A DNA stretch of 12,839 nucleotides, taken from NCBI GenBank assembly GCA_027297485.1, contig JAPUHZ010000138.1:1-12839 (forward strand), read 5' to 3'. This document shows, in pieces, positions 1-5,131 of the stretch. Origin of the DNA: Deltaproteobacteria bacterium (lineage in GTDB: Bacteria > Desulfobacterota_B > Binatia > UBA9968). The notes beneath the pieces were generated by a model, which had not been told where the DNA came from, did no database searches, and saw nothing but the letters and a program-made list of their open reading frames with translations. How positions within the stretch are numbered: the stretch's first letter is position 1; each line of letters opens with the position of its first letter. Position numbers and translations under genes: made by a program.

Positions 1-1185
1 ACGATGACAGCAATGGCGATGAAAAACGGTGCTTTTGACTATATCACAAAACCTTGGGATCTCGAGGAGATATTGATTCTGGTCAAACGGGCACTAGAAA
101 GTCAAAAGCTGAAACAGGATTTTCGAACGCTCAAAGAAGAGGTGAAAAAGAGATTTGAGCCCGGCGTCAACATAATCGGTTCCAGCCAAGCGATGCAGAA
201 GGTTTACAAAACTATCGGCCAGGTTCTGAACACCAACGCCACCATCTTAATTCAAGGGGAGAGCGGTACGGGAAAAGAACTCGTAGCGAAAACTATCCAT
301 TACAACTCTCCCCGTTGGAACAAGCCCTTCGTCGCGGTCAATTGCGCTGCTATACCCCGAGATCTCTTGGAGAGTGAACTGTTTGGCCATGAGAAGGGCT
401 CTTTTACCGGCGCCCTGGAACGTAGAATCGGGAAGTTCGAACTAGCCGAAGAGGGAACCCTCTTTCTCGACGAGGTCGGTGACATCCCTCGGGAACTTCA
501 AACCAAACTGCTAAGGGTACTCCAAGATCGAGAGTTCAGCCGTGTAGGCGGGCGGGAGATCCTAAAAGCCAACGTCCGCATCCTGGCCGCCACAAATCAG
601 GATCTGGATAAAATCGTAAGGGAAAAACGGTTTCGGGAGGATCTCTACTTCCGGCTGAAAGTCATCCCGATCTACCTTCCGCTCCTGAGAGAACGTAAGG
701 GCGATATCCCCCTCTTGGTCAGTTACTTCATTGAGAAGATTAACCGGGAGATGGGAACTCAAATCTCCGGCGTATCTCCTGAGGCCCTCAAGTACCTTGA
801 AGAGTATCCGTGGAAGGGGAATGTTCGGGAGCTGGAGAATATGTTGATCCGCGCCGCAGTCCTTTCTCCTGGGTTTATTTTGTTCCCCAAAGATTTCATG
901 TTTCACAGTACGGAGGGAGGGGTCCTATCCGATGTCAACGATCTGTCCCTCGAACAAATTATCTACCAGAAGCTTGAAGACTACTTCCAAAGAACGAAAG
1001 GCGTCGATGTGGACAATCTTTACTCCCTCGTCGTTGAAAGAGTGGAGCGGCCCTTAATCATGCTGACACTAAAAAAGACTCGTGGAAACCAGATCCGTGC
1101 AGCACAGATCCTCGGTATCAACCGAAATACCTTGCGCAAAAAAATCTCCGATCTTCATATCAACCTCAAGAAAGACAATGACTAA
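1..1185 (+). CDS. Sigma-54 dependent response regulator, NtrC family (5' partial)
   Basis: This is an activator of sigma-54 RNA polymerase and the output half of a two-component system. The frame is open from base 1, so the protein starts outside the window. The first visible residues (GAFDYITKPWD) are the end of a receiver domain with its conserved Lys-Pro; the phosphorylated Asp is not in view. Counting from the Met at base 4, the AAA+ domain covers about residues 56-290, with Walker A GESGTGKE at 85-92, the sigma-54 contact loop GSFTGA at 132-137, Walker B GTLFLDEVGD at 151-160 and the arginine-finger region RFREDLYFRL at 209-218. A Fis-type helix-turn-helix (AAQILGINRNTLRKK) closes the protein at about 350-386. 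The tail resembles NtrC/GlnG, but the cognate kinase and target are not visible. The class is certain; the exact regulon is not. Confidence 0.95.
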   Translation, partial: TMTAMAMKNGAFDYITKPWDLEEILILVKRALESQKLKQDFRTLKEEVKKRFEPGVNIIGSSQAMQKVYKTIGQVLNTNATILIQGESGTGKELVAKTIHYNSPRWNKPFVAVNCAAIPRDLLESELFGHEKGSFTGALERRIGKFELAEEGTLFLDEVGDIPRELQTKLLRVLQDREFSRVGGREILKANVRILAATNQDLDKIVREKRFREDLYFRLKVIPIYLPLLRERKGDIPLLVSYFIEKINREMGTQISGVSPEALKYLEEYPWKGNVRELENMLIRAAVLSPGFILFPKDFMFHSTEGGVLSDVNDLSLEQIIYQKLEDYFQRTKGVDVDNLYSLVVERVERPLIMLTLKKTRGNQIRAAQILGINRNTLRKKISDLHINLKKDND

Positions 1186-1220
1186 CGCCGCATCCAAAAC
1201 AGCATGCAGATTACGAAATT

Positions 1221-1268
1221 GTTTTTCTCATTTTGCATTTTTCAATTTGCACTTTGCATTTTTCATTT
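1221..1268. repeat. AT-rich direct repeat upstream of thiE
   Basis: Two exact copies of the 13-mer TTTGCATTTTTCA lie at 1232-1244 and 1253-1265, with a partial TTTGCA-like unit between them. The repeat fills the gap between the regulator and thiE and replaces any recognisable Shine-Dalgarno sequence for thiE. Its function is unknown; it could be simple sequence drift. Confidence 0.6.
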
Positions 1269-1270
1269 AA

Positions 1271-1894
1271 ATGGTTCTTCCCTCTCCCCTCTATGCTATC
1301 CTCGACCACACACAATTTAGGGGACGTTCATTCAACTCGGTCCTTCAGGGTCTCCTGAAGGGAGGTGCCGCATTGATTCAGCTCCGCGCCACAGAGATGA
1401 ATTCACAAGAATTCTACCAGTCGGCCTTGGAAGCTCGCCGGCTTACCCGCCAGAATGATTGCCTCTTCATTGTCAACGACCGCGCAGATATCGCCTTGGC
1501 ATCTCAAGCAGACGGCGTGCACCTGGGACAAGAAGATCTACCTCTAGCAGTTGCAAGAAAGCTGATGGGAAAAGACAAGATCATTGGGATCTCCACCCAC
1601 GACCTACCGCAGGCGGAAGAGGCAGAGCAAGGGGGCGCAGACTACCTTGGGTTTGGACCGATCTTTGGGACCACCACGAAAAATACCGGCTATTCTCCTC
1701 GAGGGCTGACGATGCTACGAGAATTTCGTAAAAAGGTAAAGATTCCCATCGTCGCCATCGGCGGGATCACTGAAGATAACGTCGGTCAAGTCTGGAAGGC
1801 CGGCGCCGATGCCGCCGCCATGATCAGCGCTCTGATGGAGACAGATGATGTGGAGGAAAAGGTGAGAAAGATCTTAGCCCTTCATCAGCCGTAG
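1271..1894 (+). CDS. thiE: Thiamine-phosphate synthase ThiE
   Basis: ThiE joins HMP-pyrophosphate and the thiazole phosphate to give thiamine phosphate in the cytoplasm. The 207-residue TIM-barrel length is normal for the family. Recognisable motifs in order are LYAILD (7-12), IQLR (36-39), IVNDRADIA (67-75), [11 protein letters not shown] (81-91), IIGISTHD (104-111), LGFGPIF (126-132), the phosphate-binding IGGI (163-166) and the MISA region (184-187). The usual QLR(D/E)K motif is altered: Ala-Thr follows the Arg. The start is set by homology, because strand beta-1 begins at residue 7; no ribosome-binding site is seen in the AT-rich leader. The gene lies 85 bp after the regulator on the same strand and could be read through from it. 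No TPP riboswitch was recognised. No other thi genes are in the window. Confidence 0.93.
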   Translation: MVLPSPLYAILDHTQFRGRSFNSVLQGLLKGGAALIQLRATEMNSQEFYQSALEARRLTRQNDCLFIVNDRADIALASQADGVHLGQEDLPLAVARKLMGKDKIIGISTHDLPQAEEAEQGGADYLGFGPIFGTTTKNTGYSPRGLTMLREFRKKVKIPIVAIGGITEDNVGQVWKAGADAAAMISALMETDDVEEKVRKILALHQP

Positions 1895-1906
1895 ATTTTC
1901 CTCTCC

Positions 1907-2046
1907 CTCCTTCAAGATGGTTATGCGTCCGAAGCATCCAAGGGCTATTAGGACATAAGGACGTGACGACTACGATGGTTTATACCCACGTGCTTAATCG
2001 GGGAGGCAGGGGAGTTCTTAGCCCAGCAGATTCACTGCTAACGTAA
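1907..2046 (+). pseudogene. Integron integrase (IntI) C-terminal remnant
   Basis: Reading CGA at 1930 to TAA at 2044-2046 gives a typical IntI C-terminus: [12 protein letters not shown], then [16 protein letters not shown], then VLSPADSL. It includes the catalytic Tyr in MVYTHV. The [10 protein letters not shown]...SPAD tail is characteristic of integron integrases rather than XerC/D. Just upstream, 1907-1924 reads LLQDGY, the expected preceding residues, but in another frame; a one-base loss near 1925-1929 explains the shift. Only about 46 codons survive, so the gene cannot make a recombinase. The remnant starts 12 bp after the thiE stop, which suggests that the rest was deleted. It points the same way as the cassettes; in most integrons intI points away from them. 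No remaining IntI-specific internal domain can be checked. Confidence 0.85.
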
Positions 2047-2128
2047 ATCCTGAGTCCATTGCAGGTATATTGGCATTATCTTGGTCAGGTTTTGTCTGCT
2101 GGATCCCCCCCGCGGGAGGCTTGACAAG

Positions 2129-2167
2129 TTTTGGAGAAGGCAGGAGAATCGCTCCTGTTTTCCAAAA
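2129..2167 (+). repeat. Long imperfect hairpin in the leader
   Basis: TTTTGGA (2129-2135) pairs with TCCAAAA (2161-2167), and CAGGAG (2141-2146) pairs with CTCCTG (2152-2157) around the loop AATCG. G-U pairs can nearly close the internal loop. It overlaps the candidate -10 regions. It is followed by only three T's, so it is not a convincing terminator. It may be a folded attachment-site element or an RNA leader structure. Confidence 0.6.
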
Positions 2168-2181
2168 TTTGATGACGGTAA

Positions 2182-2197
2182 TATACTGACCAGTATA
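2182..2197. promoter_or_regulatory. Perfect 16-bp palindrome, possible TetR-type operator
   Basis: TATACTG-AC-CAGTATA is a perfect inverted repeat with 7-bp arms and a 2-bp centre. It overlaps a good -10 match (TATACT) and lies 8 bp left of the cassette join. Its size and position suit a TetR-family repressor site, which would fit a drug/metabolite exporter gene downstream. It could equally be part of the attI integrase-binding region. No tetR-like gene is in the window. Confidence 0.45.
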
Positions 2198-2205
2198 CTC
2201 ACTAG

Positions 2206-2650
2206 TTATGAGTCAAAAGAATCAAGAATGGGAGTAGAAGTATGGCGTGGAATTATTTGGTAGTAGCCGGATTGTTTGAATGCGGTTGGGCAATCGGGAT
2301 CAAATATACGGATGGGTTTACTAAACTGGTTCCGTCCCTTCTCACTGTTTCAGCTATGGCAATTAGTTTTTGGTTGCTGTCTGTCGCCATGAAGACAATT
2401 CCAGTAGGCACAGCTTATGCTGTATGGACAGGAATTGGAGCAGTCGGGGTTGTGGTAATGGGCATGGTTCTGTTTGGTGAATCACGGGATATCATGAGAG
2501 TAATCTGTTTACTTTTAATTGTATCAGGAATAGTGGGTCTTAAATTGGTTTCTTCATCGCAAGGAGCCTCATAACAATTCATTGCACCAGACGCCAAAAG
2601 GCTTGCGCCTTTGGCTCCCTTGCTTCGCAAGGCGCTGGTGAATTCAAGCG
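2206..2650 (+). mobile_element. Integron gene cassette 1 (gdx)
   Basis: The left border is G|TTATGA (2205-2211). The right border is the G of the attC box GTTAGGC (2650-2656). The own R'' box TCATAAC is the exact reverse complement of the left box, as expected for a cassette that existed as a circle. The cassette is 445 bp with one gene. Confidence 0.85.
2242..2574 (+). CDS. gdx: SMR-family guanidinium exporter Gdx (SugE)
   Basis: This is a small four-helix inner-membrane antiporter of the SMR family, working as a dual-topology dimer. The 110 residues match E. coli SugE/Gdx along their length ([18 protein letters not shown]-type second helix; [22 protein letters not shown]). All binding-site residues known for the guanidinium-exporting subtype are present: Glu13, Trp16, Ser42, Tyr59 and Trp62. 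It is therefore more likely a Gdx than a broad quaternary-ammonium Qac pump, although some integron-borne Gdx proteins also move substituted guanidines and some quaternary amines. GGGAG at 2229-2233 sits 8 bp before the ATG. The stop codon lies inside the R'' box of its attC. No guanidine riboswitch was recognised upstream. Confidence 0.93.
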   Translation: MAWNYLVVAGLFECGWAIGIKYTDGFTKLVPSLLTVSAMAISFWLLSVAMKTIPVGTAYAVWTGIGAVGVVVMGMVLFGESRDIMRVICLLLIVSGIVGLKLVSSSQGAS

Positions 2651-2656
2651 TTAGGC
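2569..2656 (+). repeat. attC1 recombination site
   Basis: R'' is TCATAAC (2569-2575) and R' is GTTAGGC (2650-2656). Between them ATTCATTGCACC and GGTGAATTCAAGC form the typical unequal L arms. CACCAG (2585-2590) pairs with CTGGTG (2635-2640). Inside are two side-by-side hairpins: GCCAAAAGGC/GCCTTTGGC (2593-2615) and CCTTGC/GCAAGG (2618-2632). The folded bottom strand should therefore end in a three-way junction. Confidence 0.88.
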
Positions 2657-3223
2657 ATTAGAAGAATATGAGCACAATCGAGATTAATCCAATATCCAAA
2701 GATAACTATCACGAATTATCTGTGATGGTTGGAGAGCTTTTGTCTGAAATTATGGATGCAATAAATGAAGATGTATTCAATTATGATGAATATGCAACAG
2801 AGATTAGGGCCAAGGACTTAATTGAGAAAGACAAGTACTGGGTATTCCTAGCCAACGATAATAAATCAGGAAAACTCATAGGCTTTGTGTCTCTTTATGA
2901 AAGCTATGCGCTCTATTCGGAGGGGGCCTATGGAACAATTCCAGAGTTGTATGTGCGCCCCGACTATCGCCACAAAAATATTGGTAAAAGTTTTTTGGAG
3001 TGCGCTATGAATTTTGCCAAAGAAAAGGGGTGGAAAAGACTAGAAGTTACCACTCCACCATCGCCTCAGTTTGATAAAACACTGAGTTTTTATCAAGCGA
3101 ACGGGTTTGAAATATCTGGTGGCAGAAAATTGAAGATAAATGTAAATGCCTAACAAGGCAAATGCACTCGGAGGCCAAAAAGCGCTGCTGCGCTCTGCTT
3201 TTTGGCGCCGGTGATTTGCGGCG
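2651..3223 (+). mobile_element. Integron gene cassette 2 (GNAT)
   Basis: The cassette runs from GTTAGGC (2650-2656) to the G of GTTCGGC (3223-3229). Its own R'' box GCCTAAC (3148-3154) is the exact reverse complement of its left box. It is 573 bp and visibly more AT-rich than cassette 3 and the flanking genes. Confidence 0.87.
2668..3153 (+). CDS. GNAT-family N-acetyltransferase
   Basis: This is a cytoplasmic acetyl-CoA dependent acyltransferase of 161 residues, the normal size for a single GNAT domain. Motif A (acetyl-CoA pyrophosphate binding) is at about 92-112: PELYVRPDYRHKNIGKSFL. Motif B carries FYQANGF at 141-147. The preceding strand IGFVSLYES (71-79) also fits. The acceptor substrate cannot be told; aminoglycoside, amino-acid and protein N-termini are all possible, and integron cassettes often carry GNATs of unknown target. 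Upstream only AGAAGAA precedes the ATG, a weak ribosome-binding site. The codon TAA lies within the R'' box of attC2. Base composition is AT-rich compared with thiE or the sulfatase gene, which suggests an outside origin. Confidence 0.9.
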   Translation: MSTIEINPISKDNYHELSVMVGELLSEIMDAINEDVFNYDEYATEIRAKDLIEKDKYWVFLANDNKSGKLIGFVSLYESYALYSEGAYGTIPELYVRPDYRHKNIGKSFLECAMNFAKEKGWKRLEVTTPPSPQFDKTLSFYQANGFEISGGRKLKINVNA

Positions 3224-3229
3224 TTCGGC
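3148..3229 (+). repeat. attC2 recombination site
   Basis: R'' is GCCTAAC (3148-3154) and R' is GTTCGGC (3223-3229). GCAAAT pairs with ATTTGC in the outer arms. GCCAAAAAGC pairs perfectly with GCTTTTTGGC in the core, and AGCGC/GCGCT closes the tip. R' departs from the GTTRRRY consensus at one base (C), and R'' does not share that change because it belongs to another cassette. Confidence 0.88.
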
Positions 3230-4035
3230 ATACGAAAAGATGGGCAAGCGATTTATAGACGATTTCGACGTAATCCTGCTCGACATGGGCAATACGTTCA
3301 TGTTTGAGGTAGACCGTTTCGGGGCAAGCGAGGACTATCATGCGACTTACCGCCAACTCGGTGGACGGAGGCTTAGTCCCGGAGAGCTGCGTATTCACAT
3401 CGACGGCGTATTTGATTGCATGCTCGCGGCATCACGCGACCCGACCCGTTATGATGATTTCGGCAACGTTTGCCGGTTCCTTCGTGAGATGCCTGGCACA
3501 CGCGATCTTTCGGGATCAGAGCGGGAGCTCATCGCTGCTGTTTTCGCCCGACACGAAGTCGGGACAGTGCCTGGAACACACGCTAGAGTACTGCAGGAAC
3601 TCCACGAGTCGCACCCTCTCGGAATAGTATCGAACGTCTGGTCTTTAAGCTCTGTTTTTGAGGGTGAACTGGAGAAAGCCGGCATTCGGAGACTTTTCAC
3701 TGTGCGCGTTTGGTCCTCTGATCATGTGTGGATCAAACCGTCTGCACACTTGTTCCAGAAAGCGCTTGCCGTCTTCAATGTTGACACTCCGCGGGTGCTC
3801 TATGTAGGGGACAGCCCGAAGAGAGATGTTGCCGGAGCGAAGGCCCTTGGAATGGGGGCGGTGTGGATCGAGAATAAGGCACGCCCTCTGGCACCTGAGG
3901 ACCCGCAGCCAGATCTAATTATAACGGATCTGACTGAACTGCCAGGAGTAACAAATAAACGGAGAGATGCCGAACAACGCGCTGCACTGGACGGGGATTC
4001 CACTGCGCTCCATTCCCGCCAGTGAGCGTTCACCG
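3224..4035 (+). mobile_element. Integron gene cassette 3 (HAD hydrolase)
   Basis: The left box is the unusual GTTCGGC (3223-3229). The own R'' box is GCCGAAC (3969-3975), its exact reverse complement. The rare C/G is preserved on both sides, which strongly supports the assigned borders. The cassette is 812 bp. Confidence 0.88.
3240..4025 (+). CDS. HAD-superfamily hydrolase
   Basis: This is a soluble haloacid-dehalogenase-fold protein of 261 residues, most likely a phosphatase. All four HAD motifs are visible: motif I LLDMGNT with nucleophile Asp15, motif II Ser131 in IVSNV, motif III Lys166 in WIKPSAH, and motif IV GDSPKRD at 190-196. In motif I the usual second Asp (general acid, DxD) is Gly17, as in the DxGN(T/V) subgroup that includes YihX. 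A cap of about 100 residues follows motif I. ATG 3240 is chosen as start because the earlier in-frame ATG (3162) lies within attC2; the ribosome-binding site is poor (GAAAAG). The last ~19 residues are encoded by attC3 and the stop is inside it. Substrate unknown. Confidence 0.9.
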   Translation: MGKRFIDDFDVILLDMGNTFMFEVDRFGASEDYHATYRQLGGRRLSPGELRIHIDGVFDCMLAASRDPTRYDDFGNVCRFLREMPGTRDLSGSERELIAAVFARHEVGTVPGTHARVLQELHESHPLGIVSNVWSLSSVFEGELEKAGIRRLFTVRVWSSDHVWIKPSAHLFQKALAVFNVDTPRVLYVGDSPKRDVAGAKALGMGAVWIENKARPLAPEDPQPDLIITDLTELPGVTNKRRDAEQRAALDGDSTALHSRQ

Positions 4036-4041
4036 TTAGGC
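3969..4041 (+). repeat. attC3 recombination site
   Basis: R'' is GCCGAAC (3969-3975) and R' is GTTAGGC (4035-4041). AACGC pairs with GCGTT in the L arms. CACTGGACGGG pairs with CCCGCCAGTG with a single bulged A, a standard extrahelical base of attC sites. The HAD gene ends inside it. Confidence 0.87.
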
Positions 4042-4056
4042 ACAAGGAATCTTGTG
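4041..4056 (+). repeat. Small hairpin at the head of cassette 4
   Basis: CACAAG-GAAT-CTTGTG is a perfect 6-bp stem with a 4-base loop. It starts at the last base of the R' box and ends 5 bp before the AGGAG of the next gene. It could shape the start of the cassette mRNA. Confidence 0.45.
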
Positions 4057-4072
4057 ACTTTAGGAGACACAT

Positions 4073-4453
4073 ATGAGATGCCAAAAATTGCTGCCTGCTC
4101 TTTTGATTTTCCTGCTTGCATCAATATTCACCACTTTCTCTCTCCATGCCGATCCATCCGAAATGACCTGGACGAGATCTAGAATCTTATCGATTTCAGA
4201 CCAAGAAGCTTCCCGCCTCAAATACGATGTTGATACGATGAGCGTTTCCTTTAATATCCACAATTCCCAATGGAATCGTTACCTTAAATCCTTGGAAGGA
4301 ATCGGAGGGTTGCCCGACGTCGAAGATAAACTAAAGGGTCGCGACTTTTGGGCAGTCTATTATGGCCCTTTGAAAAGGCAATTTGGTGGGGACCTGTGGG
4401 TATTTGTTGATCGGGACTCCACCGACATCATAACCGTTATCAGAGGGGAATAA
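4073..4453 (+). CDS. Exported protein of unknown function
   Basis: I do not recognise this 126-residue protein. Its N-terminus is a clear Sec signal: MRCQK, then a hydrophobic run to about residue 22, and a probable cleavage after SLHA (residue 26). The mature ~100 residues are polar and mixed, with DVEDKLKGRDFW in the middle and a C-terminal strand-rich stretch ending DIITVIRGE; no cysteine pair or known catalytic motif is evident. It is likely periplasmic or secreted. AGGAG at 4062-4066 lies 6 bp before the ATG, the best ribosome-binding site in the array. It stops 7 bp before attC4. It is the sole gene of cassette 4. Confidence 0.8.
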   Translation: MRCQKLLPALLIFLLASIFTTFSLHADPSEMTWTRSRILSISDQEASRLKYDVDTMSVSFNIHNSQWNRYLKSLEGIGGLPDVEDKLKGRDFWAVYYGPLKRQFGGDLWVFVDRDSTDIITVIRGE

Positions 4454-4460
4454 TCTTGTT

Positions 4461-4518
4461 ACCTAACCATTCATTGCACTGGGCGCACACAGCGCGTCGG
4501 TGAATTCAACCGTTAACC
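4461..4518 (+). repeat. attC4 recombination site (short)
   Basis: R'' is ACCTAAC (4461-4467) and R' is GTTAACC (4512-4518). The L arms are ATTCATTGCAC and GGTGAATTCAA, nearly the same as in attC1. The core GGGCGC-ACACA-GCGCGTC gives a compact stem. At 58 bp it is the shortest site of the array. Confidence 0.85.
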
Positions 4519-4540
4519 GTAAGAGTGGGCGCAAGAACCA

Positions 4541-4986
4541 ATGAAATACATACTGACGATCACAACGGCTATTTTGCTCTTCTTGCTGGCCACACCGCCC
4601 GTGTTCGCGCCCGGCGCAGGCATTGAATGGGACATCCTTAATCAGGAGGTCAAGGAGCTTTATCGTTCGGGCAAATATGACCGTGCCGTCGTTGTCGCCA
4701 AGAAGGCCCTCGAAGTAGCCGAGAAAAACGTCGGCCCCAATCACCCCGACGTGGCCACGAGCCTGAACAACCTGGCCTTGCTCTATAAAACCCAAGGTCA
4801 GTATGCGCAGGCTGAGCCGCTCTACAAGCGGGCGCTGGCGATTTGGGAGAAGGCACTGGGGCCGGACCATCCCACCAGGCCAGGAGCCTGAACAACCTGG
4901 CGGCACTGTATCGAGCTACGAAACGGGACGAAGAAGCCGAAACACTGGAGCAGCGGGCGGCCCGTATCCGAGCGATCCGACGATGA
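4541..4986 (+). pseudogene. Exported TPR-repeat protein, frameshifted
   Basis: The first frame encodes a signal peptide (MKYILTITTAILLFLLATPP, cut probably after VFA at 23) and kinesin-light-chain-like tetratricopeptide repeats: about 31-64, and 72-106 with SLNNLALLYKTQGQYAQAEP. Near 4873-4884 the text after GPDHP goes out of frame and stops at 4891. The next frame continues the expected third repeat (SLNNLAALYRATKRDEEAET...) to TGA 4984-4986. Compared with the previous repeat unit, one base is missing (ACCAGGCCAGG against GACGTGGCCACG). The repaired protein would be about 148 residues. It is likely a periplasmic protein-binding scaffold. It may be a true pseudogene or an assembly/sequencing error. 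No good ribosome-binding site is seen. Confidence 0.82.
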
Positions 4987-5006
4987 AGTGACCGGTCGGA
5001 GAGATA

Positions 5007-5061
5007 GGTAACAAAAAAATCCGGGCACATGGATTACACCTTGTGGCAATTCAATCTAAAG
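5007..5061 (+). repeat. Possible decayed attC5
   Basis: GGTAAC (5007-5012) could be what is left of the expected R'' box GGTTAAC for a cassette starting GTTAACC. GCAATTCAATC (5047-5056) resembles the L'/spacer AATTCAA of attC1 and attC4. No intact R' box follows. If real, it closes cassette 5; the call is tentative. Confidence 0.35.
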
Positions 5062-5131
5062 TATACGTCCTTGATGCGCGTGAAATAGCGGGACATCCTA
5101 TTCAGTCCTTTTTTTGCTAAGGAGGGCAGCA

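Larger units (their letters stand above)
2121..2199 (+). promoter_or_regulatory. Candidate promoter(s) driving the cassette array
   Basis: A perfect -35 hexamer TTGACA (2121-2126) has GAGAAT (2144-2149, 4/6) at 17-bp spacing. A second option is TTTCCA (2159-2164) with TATACT (2182-2187, 5/6), also at 17 bp. Either would read into gdx and the following cassettes, as a cassette promoter (Pc) does. The calls rest on hexamer matches only. Confidence 0.4.
2047..2211 (+). promoter_or_regulatory. Probable attI / leader region of the integron
   Basis: This stretch separates the integrase remnant from the first cassette. Its right border is the box GTTATGA (2205-2211), whose reverse complement TCATAAC is the R'' box of the first attC at 2569-2575. 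The first cassette was therefore joined between G2205 and T2206, and the bases to the left should be the attI side. The region also holds a hairpin and a palindrome, listed separately. An exact attI L box cannot be assigned by eye. Confidence 0.5.
4036..4512 (+). mobile_element. Integron gene cassette 4 (exported hypothetical)
   Basis: Borders are GTTAGGC (4035-4041) and the G of GTTAACC (4512-4518). The own R'' box ACCTAAC (4461-4467) matches the complement of the left box except at one outer base. It is 477 bp. Confidence 0.83.

Noticed and set aside
2129..2167. Guanidine riboswitch upstream of gdx
   Set aside because: I could not see ykkC-type conserved segments, paired ACGR-loop hairpins or a guanidine-III pseudoknot; the hairpin has loop AATCG.
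3162..3239. N-terminal extension of the HAD protein from ATG 3162
   Set aside because: This ATG lies within attC2; homology to HAD proteins begins just after ATG 3240.
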